From NCBI RefSeq assembly GCF_003014555.1, contig NZ_PYGE01000009.1, forward strand, positions 142,317-206,316: 64,000 nt of DNA. Reading direction: 5' to 3'. Shown here in pieces: positions 51,576 to 59,594 of the stretch (within the stretch, counting starts at the first letter, position 1; each line of letters begins with the position of its first letter). Made by a program: the position numbers and the translations under genes. The notes under the pieces are model-generated. The model worked only from the letters and a program-made list of their open reading frames with translations. It was not told the origin of the DNA and did no database searches. The DNA is from Haloactinopolyspora alba (GTDB lineage Bacteria; Actinomycetota; Actinomycetes; Jiangellales; Jiangellaceae).

Positions 51576-52417
51576 TGTCCGTCAACGTCATGTCCTGGGT
51601 GTGGAGCCACTCCCGGAGTCGGAAGCTCGATCGGCTGGTCCTGCTCGCGATCGCGGATTGCGCGAGCAAGGACGGCAGCAACGCCTGGCCGTCGATCGCC
51701 GAGCTGATCGAGAAGACCGGGATGTCCGAGCGGGCCATCCACGGAGCGATCCAGCGGCTCGTCGACGACGGAGAGCTCGTGCGCGAGTTCCGGGCCGCTC
51801 GGCGTCAACGGAACAGCTATCGAGTGGTCATGGATACCGCAGAGTCTGCGGTATTGCGTACCGCAAACCCTGCGCCATCGACCCCGCAGGACGTGCGCCC
51901 CGCAGAAGCTGCGGTACCGCAAACCGTGCGGGGTGATACCGCAAACCCTGCGCCATCGACCCCGCAAACCCTGCGGGATGACCCCGCAAACCCTGCGGTA
52001 TCCATAGAGGAAGTCCGTCCCTTACCGTCAGATATTCCGTCAGGTTCCGTCAGTTCGGAGCTGGCGCTCCCGGCCGACATCGTCGACGCCGAAGTAGTCG
52101 AGCCGCAGCAGCCGACCGCGAAGGACCTCATCGCCGAGTGGATCGACCACCGCGGCGCAGACGACAAACCGACCGGCAACGTCAAGGGCCAGATCTCCAA
52201 GCGCATCAAGGCGCTGCTCGAAGAGGGCGTCTCCTACGACCGCGTCCGCCGCGGCCTACAGCTCTGGGACGAGAAGCGCATGCACCCCTCGACCCTCGAC
52301 AGCTTCGTCGACCAGGCCAGCGCGCCCGCCCGCACCGGCGCCGGCCCAGCCACATCAGACCAACGTGCCGCCGGCGTACGCACGCTCGGCGACGCCCTCA
52401 GAGCGAAAGGACTCTGA
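51575..52417 (+). CDS. Phage replication initiator-like protein carrying an iteron array
   Basis: 280 residues. The N-terminal winged helix (LDRLVLLAIADCASKDGSNA, WPSIAELIEKTGMSERAIHG, AIQRLVDDGELVREF) is the unit found at the start of phage replication proteins that bind origins. A Pro/Ala/Thr-rich linker (residues ~88-141) is encoded by eight dyad iterons. The C-terminal ~100 residues (TAKDLIAEWIDHRGADDKPT, SKRIKALLEEGVSYDRVRRG) resemble the helical C-terminus of such initiators. The organisation parallels lambda O, in which the origin iterons lie inside the initiator gene. Function is inferred from this and from the loader-like gene that follows. Confidence 0.75.
   Translation: MSVNVMSWVWSHSRSRKLDRLVLLAIADCASKDGSNAWPSIAELIEKTGMSERAIHGAIQRLVDDGELVREFRAARRQRNSYRVVMDTAESAVLRTANPAPSTPQDVRPAEAAVPQTVRGDTANPAPSTPQTLRDDPANPAVSIEEVRPLPSDIPSGSVSSELALPADIVDAEVVEPQQPTAKDLIAEWIDHRGADDKPTGNVKGQISKRIKALLEEGVSYDRVRRGLQLWDEKRMHPSTLDSFVDQASAPARTGAGPATSDQRAAGVRTLGDALRAKGL
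51837..51998. repeat. Eight dyad iterons (CCGCA-N5-TGCGG/C), putative prophage replication origin
   Basis: Fifteen-base units with arms CCGCA and TGCGG (or TGCGC) begin at 51837, 51861, 51884, 51900, 51917, 51939, 51962 and 51984. The commonest centre is AACCC (units 2, 6, 7, 8). Start-to-start steps are 24, 23, 16, 17, 22, 23 and 22, so most units fall on the same helix face about two turns apart, with a tighter central group. Unit 1 is a longer palindrome (ACCGCAGAGTCTGCGGT). All lie in the linker-coding part of the initiator-like gene. Confidence 0.8.
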
Positions 52418-52418
52418 C

Positions 52419-53024
52419 ATGAAGCCCAGCGAAGTGTCCGACCTCCTCGAGATGGCCGCCGCCACCGACCGCCGCAAGGTCGGCATGGCCGACGTCGAAG
52501 CCTGGCACGCCATCATCACCGAGGCGCTCGGAGAGGACGCACCGTTCGACGACGCACGCAAGGCCGTCGTCCAGCACTACGGGGCCACCCACGAGTACCT
52601 GATGCCGATCCACGTCGTCGAGTACGTCAGGCGACTCCGCAAGACCCGCCGCTGGAAGATCCCCATGCCGCAGGCTCCGCCCGAGCTCGTCGACAGCCAC
52701 GGCTACCCCGACCCTGACGACCGCGAGAAGTGGCAGGCATACCAGGAATGGAAGGCCGAGATCACGCGGCAGATCGAGAACGGCGAGTACATGCCGGACC
52801 CGCCGCCTGACGTCGTCCGCAAGTCCATGGCCGAGGTCGAGTCCGCCGACGGGCAGATGGCCGCATGGAACCGGCTGGACAGCTGGGAACGGTGGCTCGA
52901 CAAGGGCCAGTCACTCCCACAGGTCGAAGCATGGCCAGGCGCGGAACCCGCCGCCGAGATCGACGAGACACCACGAACCCAGCGCGACATGTCCGCCCTG
53001 GACAACGTCGTCAAGACCATCTGA
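52419..53024 (+). CDS. Putative helicase-loader-like phage protein (G39P/DnaI-like N-terminus)
   Basis: 201 residues; ATG with CGAAAGGA upstream. The N-terminal helical domain (MADVEAWHAIITEALGED, APFDDARKAVVQHYGATHEY, LMPIHVVEYVRRLRKTRRW) has the pattern of the G39P-type helicase-inhibitor/loader domain: Asp then Trp, DA..AV..HY, and Pro-Ile in the last helix. The remainder is acidic and Pro-rich without recognised motifs. Position right after the initiator-like gene matches the lambda O-P order, supporting a role in recruiting the replicative helicase. Assignment is inference from pattern and context. Confidence 0.55.
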   Translation: MKPSEVSDLLEMAAATDRRKVGMADVEAWHAIITEALGEDAPFDDARKAVVQHYGATHEYLMPIHVVEYVRRLRKTRRWKIPMPQAPPELVDSHGYPDPDDREKWQAYQEWKAEITRQIENGEYMPDPPPDVVRKSMAEVESADGQMAAWNRLDSWERWLDKGQSLPQVEAWPGAEPAAEIDETPRTQRDMSALDNVVKTI

Positions 53025-53034
53025 GGAGAACACT

Positions 53035-53376
53035 ATGACCACGCACGAGATCCCCACCGAACTGCTCGAGGCTGACGGGCAGACCCTCACCCCCGAAGGC
53101 TCCATGGCGCTCAACATCACCCGGCTCACCGATGAGGTCAACGCCCTGACCGACCGCGTCGCCGCGCTCGACGGCAAGTACGCGGCCCCCGGCTTCTACG
53201 CCGACCCCGTGATCGTTCCCGCCGGCCGCGGCGACGTCCTCGTCGGCTGCCTCGAAGACGACACGGTCGCGATCGAGTCCCGCCCGGGCGAGCGCATGAC
53301 CCTGACCCCCGATCAGGCCCGCCACCTGATCGAGGCACTCACCGATGCCGTCGACGCGGCAGAGACGGAAGTCTGA
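53035..53376 (+). CDS. Hypothetical early phage protein (113 aa)
   Basis: GAGGAG stands seven bases before the ATG. A short coiled segment (LNITRLTDEVNALTDRVAAL) precedes a beta-strand region (GDVLVGCLEDDTVAIESRPG) and a final helix (LTPDQARHLIEALTDAVDAA). No family is recognised; it could be a small DNA-modifying or regulatory partner. The gene is followed two bases later by the next start. Confidence 0.55.
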   Translation: MTTHEIPTELLEADGQTLTPEGSMALNITRLTDEVNALTDRVAALDGKYAAPGFYADPVIVPAGRGDVLVGCLEDDTVAIESRPGERMTLTPDQARHLIEALTDAVDAAETEV

Positions 53377-53378
53377 CC

Positions 53379-53927
53379 ATGGGAACGGAAGAGAGCACCG
53401 AGGCGGCCGCCGGTCGCAAGTACGAGATCGGCGACAAGGTCGTCGTCTGGATCCAGGGTTACTGCGGGGCGGCCACGATCGTCCGTCAGGCCGCCGACAC
53501 CGACTTCGACATGTACGTCGTCGATCCGGTGTGGTCGCCCGAGCCGACCCTCAATGTCCCCGAGGCGGACATCAATTCGGCCACTACGCCCAGCATCGAG
53601 ATGCTCGACGACATCGCAGCCGAACCGCCGCGCCGGGACCAGCGCACCCTCGCCGACGTCTCCGCGATTCAGCGCGACATCCTCGGCCAGCTGGACAACC
53701 TCATCCGCATCATCGAGGATCGGCCGCCCAGGGGTGCTCGCTCACCGAGCACCCCTGATGCCCCGCCCGCCTTCGAGCTGTCTGAGCGCGACCAGCACAC
53801 CGTGCAGCTCGCCGGAGAGGTCCGCCGGGACATCGACCGGGCTGAGTTCTGGGTCGGCATGCTCGCCGGCATCGCGTTCTGCGTCGTCGCTGTGGCCATC
53901 GCCGTGCTGATCGGCGGGGCACTGTGA
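53379..53927 (+). CDS. Hypothetical phage protein with C-terminal membrane anchor (182 aa)
   Basis: The N-terminal ~60 residues form an SH3-like strand pattern (YEIGDKVVVWIQGYCGAATI). A helical middle (QRDILGQLDNLIRIIEDRPP) is followed by a single hydrophobic C-terminal segment (FWVGMLAGIAFCVVAVAIAV). It is thus probably a tail-anchored inner-membrane protein; roles in superinfection exclusion or lysis control are imaginable, without evidence. Its stop overlaps the next start. Confidence 0.55.
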   Translation: MGTEESTEAAAGRKYEIGDKVVVWIQGYCGAATIVRQAADTDFDMYVVDPVWSPEPTLNVPEADINSATTPSIEMLDDIAAEPPRRDQRTLADVSAIQRDILGQLDNLIRIIEDRPPRGARSPSTPDAPPAFELSERDQHTVQLAGEVRRDIDRAEFWVGMLAGIAFCVVAVAIAVLIGGAL

Positions 53928-54085
53928 GCGCCGCGCATGAGCAGTGCAGGTATCTCCGCCGGAACGGCGAGCAGTGCACCGAGGAGGCGCTCGACCCCGA
54001 GGGCGAGATCGTGCTCTGCATGAAGCACTGCGGCCGGGCGATGGTCATGGTGCGCCAGGCACACGAGAAGCGGATGCGCGCCTGA
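53924..54085 (+). CDS. Very small Cys/His phage protein (53 aa)
   Basis: A GTG overlapping the previous stop (GTGA) opens a frame with four Cys and several His: HEQCRYLRRNGEQCTEEALD then VLCMKHCGRAMVMV. Cys-x7-Cys and Cys-x3-His-Cys spacing suggests a zinc-binding knuckle. It ends 12 bases before a strong terminator. Too short for usual ORF cut-offs; the tight coupling and Cys pattern support that it is real. Confidence 0.6.
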   Translation: MSAAHEQCRYLRRNGEQCTEEALDPEGEIVLCMKHCGRAMVMVRQAHEKRMRA

Positions 54086-54097
54086 CCCACGCAACAA

Positions 54098-54134
54098 CGA
54101 TGCCCCGGCCCACCCGAATAGGGCCGGGGCATCG
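54098..54134 (+). terminator. Terminator of the early operon
   Basis: CGATGCCCCGGCCC and its exact reverse complement (14-bp stem) enclose a 9-base loop, followed by TCTTTA. This is the strongest factor-independent terminator shape in the window and closes the rightward early transcript begun at the excisionase gene. Confidence 0.8.
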
Positions 54135-54201
54135 TCTTTACAACCGTAGGCTGTATCAGCCGTACAATCTGCATGAGAGGTCCGCCGAGCTATGGGGCAG
54201 G

Positions 54202-54294
54202 TTGCACAGTGGTGAGCTACGAGCCGCGCTCGGCGTGCTGGGCGCGCTGGGCGTGACGGCGAGGGTCCCGAACCGGGCCACGCGCCAGGAGTAG
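54202..54294 (+). other. Uncertain small frame between terminator and HNH gene
   Basis: The stretch 54135-54297 contains a frame ending four bases before the HNH start with good third-position GC (ELRAALGVLGALGVTARVPN). Protein-like sequence extends further upstream (YNLHERSAELWGRLHSG), but only CTG or TTG could start it and no ribosome binding site is visible. It may be a small gene with an unusual start or a remnant. Confidence 0.25.
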
Positions 54295-54297
54295 CCC

Positions 54298-54576
54298 ATG
54301 TCCAAGGCATGGGCCAAGGGCTCCACCCCAGCGTGGCGCAGGCTGCGGCAATACGTGCTCACCCGGGACGCGTGGGTATGCCAGCTCTGCGAGCTATCCA
54401 TCGACCCGATGCTGCGCCACCCTGATCCCATGTCGGCGCAGGTGCATCACACGCTGGAGCGTGAGGTGGCGGGCGACGATCCTCGTTACCTCCAGGCCGC
54501 GCATCGCGAGTGCAACCTCAAGGCGGGGCAGCCCGGCAAGCGGTCGCCGCAGCCGCGCCGCGTGTCGAGCTGGTGA
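54298..54576 (+). CDS. HNH endonuclease
   Basis: 92 residues. WRRLRQYVLTRDAWVCQLCE supplies the first zinc cysteines, AQVHHTLEREVAGDDPRYLQ the two catalytic His, and AAHRECNLKAG the last His/Cys of the HNH-Cys fold. Such small HNH proteins next to terminase genes assist DNA packaging in HK97-like phages by cutting or stimulating terminase. Here the terminase genes are on the opposite strand. Confidence 0.9.
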   Translation: MSKAWAKGSTPAWRRLRQYVLTRDAWVCQLCELSIDPMLRHPDPMSAQVHHTLEREVAGDDPRYLQAAHRECNLKAGQPGKRSPQPRRVSSW

Positions 54577-54642
54577 CGACAACGCCATGACCTGCACAAA
54601 CGCGCCGACCATGGTCGAAAAGTCTGTGACCTGCGACGACGC

Positions 54643-54665
54643 AACACCCGCCGTAAGTGTTTTTT
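54643..54665 (+). terminator. Weak hairpin with T-run between convergent HNH and terminase genes
   Basis: AACAC and GTGTT flank nine bases, followed by a run of six T, rare in this GC-rich DNA. It probably ends the HNH transcript. The rest of the 120-bp gap is featureless. Confidence 0.45.
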
Positions 54666-54696
54666 CTGTGCCCGGCGCCGGCGGTGTCGGTGCTGG

Positions 54697-56217
54697 TCAG
54701 ACGACCGTGACGGGTGAGGGTGCGGGCGGCAGTGTGCGGGCGAGGTGGGTGGCTCCGGCGACGGCGTAGGTCCCGTCGATCGGCGTGCTGCCCTTGCGGG
54801 CGAACACCCAGGCGTCACCGCGCCAGAGTCGTTGCGCGGCGTTGACGTGGGCGGTGAGCATGTCGTCTCGCGGGTGGACGATCTCGCCGGACAGGACGGC
54901 GTCAGCCAGGCCCATGCACACCTGGGTGACCTCGCCGCGGATCTCGTCGACCCGGACGCGCCTCGGTGGCCAGCCGCGGTGCCCGCGATCGGCGAGGTCG
55001 GCGGCGACGGCTGCGGCGGGTCCGGCTGGGAACCAGCCGAGTGCGCGTGGCTTGACCTTGGCGACGATGTCGGGCAGGTCGGCACGTAGCTGCTTGGTGC
55101 ATCCGGCACCGTCCCACGCCTTGATGACTTCGACGTGCGTCTTGTCGTCGATGACGGCGGCTGCGATGAGGCTGGCGTGGGTGCCGTCGAGGGACACGTC
55201 GACGCACAGCGCGACTTGGCGCCGGTACTGGGCGAGGTCGATGGGCTCGTCGGTGCCGCCCGTCTCCCACGCGTCGGGGTCGACGGCGGGGTCGAGTAGG
55301 TGCACACGCTGGCACATGACTTCGGTGCGGAACCCGGCGAGTTCCTGCCCGCCGGCAGCCTTGGCGCGCATGGCGGCACCGAGCAGCGCGTCGGGGTCGA
55401 TGCGGTGCCCGAGGTTGGGGTTCGCCTGGGCGAGCGCGTGGACGTCTTCGGGGTCGGCACCGGGTGGCGCGGAATACTCGAAGAGTCCGAGTCGGGCGTC
55501 GCCGCGGCCGGTCTCGATGTGTTCGAGGGCGGGTAGTCGCAGGGAGTCGAGGACGACGGACTCGTTGTCGCCCTGGTTACTGATGGCGATGGTCTGCCCG
55601 TCGGGTACGGCATTCATCGCGTTGGTGGCGGCGTTCCACGTCTCGAAGCCGTGGTGTTCGCGGACCTCGTCGAGCAGGAGCCGGTGCACGGTCAGTGAAC
55701 GGCCGGCGCGTCTGTTGGTCGCGGCGAACTTGTACCTGGCTCCGGCGCCGGTGATCAATTCTTCGGAGCCAGTCTGCGACCAGATCGGCTTGGGGCCGAG
55801 TTCGGCGGCGAGCATCGGATTGCCGGTGGCGACGTCGCACAACTCCCGCCAGACGGCGCGGGCATAGTCGCGGTTCGTCGAGGTGCCGAGCACGAGCGGC
55901 ACCTGATCGACGAACATCCAGTACAGCGCGAGTGTCTTCGCCAGCAGAGTCTTGCCGTTCTGGCGGGCGACGAGGATGAGCGCGGTGCGGAACCGGGGGC
56001 GTCCGTCGGGCAGCAATTCACCGACGTGGACCGCGACCCACTCTTCCCAGGGGTCGAGGGGTGTTTCGAGGACGTCGCGGGCGAAGTCGATGACGTCGAA
56101 GCCGTAGCTGGTAGCGGGGGTCAGCTCACGTAGCGGCGCCGTCCACAGTCTCGGCGTCACGCTGCCGACCGGCTCGACGCTCGCGGAGTTCGTCGAGGAC
56201 GCTTCCGGTGCCGCCAT
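54697..56217 (-). CDS. terL: Terminase large subunit
   Basis: 506 residues. The ATPase has Walker A VARQNGKT (residues 83-90) and Walker B LLLDE (180-184); EEWVAVHVGELLPDGRPRFR before Walker A is typical of HK97/phiC31-like large terminases. The C-terminal nuclease half has an acidic VDVSLDGTHASLIAAAV with later Asp residues (VDEIRGEVTQV). The first 20 residues overlap the small-subunit gene by 92 bases; a GTG beginning at 56160 (VTPRLWTAPLREL) would reduce this. The gene runs opposite to the head genes. Confidence 0.9.
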   Translation of the reverse strand: MAAPEASSTNSASVEPVGSVTPRLWTAPLRELTPATSYGFDVIDFARDVLETPLDPWEEWVAVHVGELLPDGRPRFRTALILVARQNGKTLLAKTLALYWMFVDQVPLVLGTSTNRDYARAVWRELCDVATGNPMLAAELGPKPIWSQTGSEELITGAGARYKFAATNRRAGRSLTVHRLLLDEVREHHGFETWNAATNAMNAVPDGQTIAISNQGDNESVVLDSLRLPALEHIETGRGDARLGLFEYSAPPGADPEDVHALAQANPNLGHRIDPDALLGAAMRAKAAGGQELAGFRTEVMCQRVHLLDPAVDPDAWETGGTDEPIDLAQYRRQVALCVDVSLDGTHASLIAAAVIDDKTHVEVIKAWDGAGCTKQLRADLPDIVAKVKPRALGWFPAGPAAAVAADLADRGHRGWPPRRVRVDEIRGEVTQVCMGLADAVLSGEIVHPRDDMLTAHVNAAQRLWRGDAWVFARKGSTPIDGTYAVAGATHLARTLPPAPSPVTVV

Positions 56218-56425
56218 CGCTGCTGCCTCCCTTCACGGCTGCTGCCCGTGCTCGTGGTGTCAGCAGGAGAGCGTCGAGGGCGGTGGCCAGCGCCGGCCCG
56301 AGCTTGGTGAGGTCTCCGCCCTCGTCGATTTCCGCTGCGTAGGCGATGGCCAGCTCGACGGCCGCGGTGTCGGTGGCCTTGGTGTCGATGGCGGCCACGG
56401 CGGCTCGGACGGCGTCGGCCAACAT
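56126..56425 (-). CDS. Probable terminase small subunit
   Basis: 99 residues, mostly helical and alanine-rich (LADAVRAAVAAIDTKATDTA, VELAIAYAAEIDEGGDLTKL), with a basic C-terminus (LDELRERRAGRQRDAE). The size, helix content and position directly upstream of the large subunit match small terminases of actinophages, which bind packaging sites. The assignment rests on context more than sequence. ATG with an AT-rich TAGTAT about ten bases upstream suggests a leaderless transcript. Confidence 0.6.
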   Translation of the reverse strand: MLADAVRAAVAAIDTKATDTAAVELAIAYAAEIDEGGDLTKLGPALATALDALLLTPRARAAAVKGGSSDGGTGSVLDELRERRAGRQRDAETVDGAAT

Positions 56426-56427
56426 GA

Positions 56428-56455
56428 ATACATACTATCCCCACCAAGAATGTAT
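56428..56455. promoter_or_regulatory. Short divergent promoter between terminase and portal genes
   Basis: ATACAT and ATGTAT form a dyad around 16 bases in the only AT-rich spot nearby. On the minus strand TAGTAT precedes the small-terminase ATG by about seven bases; on the plus strand TATGCT lies about eight bases before the internal portal ATG. Both transcripts could be leaderless, and one regulator could bind the dyad and control both. Confidence 0.45.
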
Positions 56456-57694
56456 GCTTTAGACATGCAGTTGCCGTGGAGGCGCGGTTCGCGCACCGAC
56501 GTCACGGACGAGCACGTCTCGATCAGTGACCCGGTGCTGGCGGCCTACTTCGGCGTGTCCCCGACGTACGCGGGTGTGAACGTCGACGAGGGCTCCGTGC
56601 TGGGCATCCCGGCGATGTGGCGGGCGGTGTCGCTGGTGGCCGGCACGATCGCCGGCCTGCCGCTGCGGACGCTGCGCGACACCGCGGACGGGCAGCGTCA
56701 GCGGGTGTCGTCGTGGCTGGACGAGCCGGCTGGGCCGAACGGGCAGACCCCGTTCGAGTGGAAAGAGACGATCGTCGCGCACCTGATGCTGCACGGCGTC
56801 ACGTACCTCGCGCACCTGTTCAACAACGCCGGTGCGGTCATCGGCGCGGTACCCATCCACCCTCTGGCCGTCACGGAGGAACCGCAGACCCGCGGCGTCG
56901 GGGACCTGGGTGCGTCTCAGCCGAGATGGACGGTCACCCTCGTCGACGGGACGCAGCGCCAGTTCACCCCGGCGACCATGACGAAGATCCTCGGCTTGTC
57001 GCTGGACGGCGTGCACGGGATGTCGGTCATCAGGTACGGCCGCAACTCGTTCGGCACGACCATCGCCGGGGATCGCGCCGCGGGGCGCACGTTCTCCAAC
57101 GGTGCGATGCTCTCCGGCCTGGTGACGCCGGAGGAGGACGTCGACGAGGAAGAGGCGAAGGACATCAAGGCGGGGCTGAACCGGCGGATGTCCGGGTGGG
57201 AGAACGCCGGTGACATCGCGTTCGTGAACCGGAACCTGAAGTTCACTCCCTGGACGATGTCCGCCGAGGACGCGCAGTTCCTTCAGTCGCGGCAGTTCCA
57301 GGTCGAGGAAATCTCCCGCTGGACGGGCGTTCCGCCGCACCTGCTGATGCAGACCGAGAAGCAGACCTCGTGGGGTACCGGTGTCGCCGAGCAGAACCGC
57401 GGCCTCGCTCGGTTCACCCTCGCAGGCTGGACGAGCCGGATCGAGCAGCGCGTGTCGCGGCTGCTGCAGACCCCGTTGTTCAGCGAGTTCGACTTCGCCG
57501 GGCTGGAACGCCCGACGCCCGAGCAGGAGATCGCCCTGCTGATCCAGCAAGTGCAAGCGGGGCTGATGACGCCGAACGAGGCGCGCCGGATCCGCAACAT
57601 GCCACCGATCGACGGCGGGGACGAGCTGCGGACCGCGGCTGCTCCTGCCGCCGCCCCGGCCCCGAATGGCCAGCCGCAGGAGGTACCGGCGTGA
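56450..57694 (+). CDS. Phage portal protein (HK97 family)
   Basis: 414 residues; an internal ATG at 56465 (MQLPWRRG) is equally plausible and better placed relative to the promoter. Family blocks are IPAMWRAVSLVAGTIAGLPL, FEWKETIVAHLMLHGVTYLA, GVPPHLLMQTEKQTSWGTGV and EQNRGLARFTLAGWTSRIEQ. The dodecameric portal is the DNA gate of the head and docks the terminase. The last ~25 residues are Ala/Pro-rich. Its stop overlaps the GTG of the protease-capsid gene. Confidence 0.93.
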   Translation: MYALDMQLPWRRGSRTDVTDEHVSISDPVLAAYFGVSPTYAGVNVDEGSVLGIPAMWRAVSLVAGTIAGLPLRTLRDTADGQRQRVSSWLDEPAGPNGQTPFEWKETIVAHLMLHGVTYLAHLFNNAGAVIGAVPIHPLAVTEEPQTRGVGDLGASQPRWTVTLVDGTQRQFTPATMTKILGLSLDGVHGMSVIRYGRNSFGTTIAGDRAAGRTFSNGAMLSGLVTPEEDVDEEEAKDIKAGLNRRMSGWENAGDIAFVNRNLKFTPWTMSAEDAQFLQSRQFQVEEISRWTGVPPHLLMQTEKQTSWGTGVAEQNRGLARFTLAGWTSRIEQRVSRLLQTPLFSEFDFAGLERPTPEQEIALLIQQVQAGLMTPNEARRIRNMPPIDGGDELRTAAAPAAAPAPNGQPQEVPA

Positions 57695-59592
57695 ACGTGG
57701 ACAAGCTTCAGCAGCTGGCCGACCGTGGCCGCACCCTGGTGCGCAAGCATCAGCCGCAGAACAACAGCACCGGCGACTGGTACAAGATCACCAACGCCGA
57801 CGGCGACCGCGCCGAGCTGTACATCTACGGCGTCATCGGCGACGAGTGGGACGACTCGGACGCGACGTCGTTCACCCGCGCCCTGCGTGACATCACCGCG
57901 CCGGCGATCGACCTGCACATCAACAGCCCCGGCGGGCTGGTGTTCGACGGCGTCGCGATCTATTCGGCGCTGCTGAACCACCCGTCCACGGTGGACGTGC
58001 ACGTCGACGGGATCGCCGCGTCGGCGGCGTCGTTTGTCGCCATGTCCGGCGACACGATCGCGGTGGAGAAGCCGGCCAAGCTCATGATCCACGACGCGTC
58101 CGGGCTGGTCATCGGTAACGCCGCCGACATGTTGGAGATGGCCGAGCTGCTGGACGGCATGTCCGACACGATCGCGGAGATCTACGCCGACCGGGCCGGC
58201 GGCGAGGTCTCCGAATGGCGCGACCGGATGCGCGCAGAGACGTGGTTCTCCGCCGAGCAGGCCGTCGCGGCCGGGCTGGCCGACCGGATCGCCAACGACA
58301 CCACCCCCGAACCCGCCCCGGCGAACAGCCGGGGAGGCCGCACGATTCACGCCGCGGCGTGGAACACCCTCACTCCGAGAGGAACCGGTATGAACATCGA
58401 GGAGCTCCTCGCCGCGATGCAGAACATCATCGACGGCGCGGACGGTCGCACGATGACCGACGACGAGGTCAAGCAGTACGAGGCGCTCGAGGCGAAGCTG
58501 GCCGAGGAGCGCACCCACCAGGTTCGGCAGCGGCAGAACCAGTACAAGGCCCCGGCCCCGGAGAACGCCCAGGTACACGCCGCCGTGCATGCGGCGCCGG
58601 CGAAGGAAGACGACGGCCTGGAGAAGGCGTTCGAGAACTACCTGCGCACCGGCCAGCCGACCCAGGATCTGGCCGATCTGCGGGTGACGAACGCGCAGGG
58701 CACCGGCGCCGGGGCCGACGGTGGGTTCACCGTCCCCGACGGGTTCCGGCAGAAGCTCGTCGACGTGATGAAGGCTTACGGCGGCCTGGCCGCAGCGGTC
58801 GAGTCGTTCCCCACCGAGACCGGCAACCCGATCGACTACCCGTCGCTCGACGACACCGGCAACGAGGGCACCATCACCGCCGAGAACACAGCCATCACCG
58901 GCGGCGCCGACCTCGAGTTCGGCACCGTCAAGCTCGGCGCGTACAAGTACACCAGCGCGGGCGCGAACAACCAGCCGCTCAAGGTGTCCGTCGAGCTGCT
59001 GCAAGACTCCGCGTTCGACATCGCCGGACTGGTGGCGCGCAAGCTCGGCACCCGCATCGCCCGCAAGCAGGCGAAGGACTGGGTGACCGGCGCCGGCACG
59101 ACGCTGCCGTTCGGCATCGCCCACGCCGGCCTCACGGCGGACCACACCCTGGCCGCGGGCAACGCGATCACGTATCAGGACCTGCTCGACCTCGAGACCG
59201 CGCTCGACCCGGCGTACGAGCAGACCGCGGCCTGGGCGATGAACAAGTCGTCGTGGAACGCGATCCGCGGCGTCACCGACGCTCAGGGCCGGCCGCTGGT
59301 GTGGGAGTCCGCGCAGTCCGGCATGGGCGGTGCGCCGTCTCGGATGCTGCTCGGCTACCCGGTCGTCATCGACCAGGCGTTCCCGAACCACAACACGCTG
59401 TCGTCGCACTGGGCGGTGCTCGGTGACCTGCCCGAGGCGTACGTGATCCGGCGCGTGTCGAACCTCGCCGTCGTGGTCAACCCGTACAGCTCGGCGAACT
59501 CCGGGCAGGTCGAGTACACGGCATGGGAACGGGCCGACGGGAACATCCAGAACCGGCCCGCGTACACGCTGCTGGCCGCGAACGCGACCTGA
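57691..59592 (+). CDS. Head maturation protease (ClpP-like) fused in frame to the major capsid protein
   Basis: 633 residues from a GTG with AGGAGG eight bases upstream. Residues 1-230 are a ClpP/S49-like prohead protease: INSPGGLVFDGVAIYSALLN, DGIAASAASFVAM with Ser111, LMIHDASGLV with His134. Without a stop codon the frame continues at residue 234 (ATG at 58390, with GAGAGGAACC upstream) into an HK97-fold capsid protein: a coiled delta-like segment, then GGFTVPDGFRQKLVDVMKAY, LEFGTVKLGAYKYTSAG, PVVIDQAFPNHN. Internal initiation would give a 400-residue capsid protein; otherwise the fusion must be cut by its own protease. Confidence 0.88.
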   Translation: MNVDKLQQLADRGRTLVRKHQPQNNSTGDWYKITNADGDRAELYIYGVIGDEWDDSDATSFTRALRDITAPAIDLHINSPGGLVFDGVAIYSALLNHPSTVDVHVDGIAASAASFVAMSGDTIAVEKPAKLMIHDASGLVIGNAADMLEMAELLDGMSDTIAEIYADRAGGEVSEWRDRMRAETWFSAEQAVAAGLADRIANDTTPEPAPANSRGGRTIHAAAWNTLTPRGTGMNIEELLAAMQNIIDGADGRTMTDDEVKQYEALEAKLAEERTHQVRQRQNQYKAPAPENAQVHAAVHAAPAKEDDGLEKAFENYLRTGQPTQDLADLRVTNAQGTGAGADGGFTVPDGFRQKLVDVMKAYGGLAAAVESFPTETGNPIDYPSLDDTGNEGTITAENTAITGGADLEFGTVKLGAYKYTSAGANNQPLKVSVELLQDSAFDIAGLVARKLGTRIARKQAKDWVTGAGTTLPFGIAHAGLTADHTLAAGNAITYQDLLDLETALDPAYEQTAAWAMNKSSWNAIRGVTDAQGRPLVWESAQSGMGGAPSRMLLGYPVVIDQAFPNHNTLSSHWAVLGDLPEAYVIRRVSNLAVVVNPYSSANSGQVEYTAWERADGNIQNRPAYTLLAANAT

Positions 59593-59594
59593 TC

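Noticed and set aside
51837..51998. CRISPR-like array
   Set aside because: Units are 15-bp dyads with 1- to 9-bp gaps inside a reading frame; spacers are far too short and no cas genes are present.
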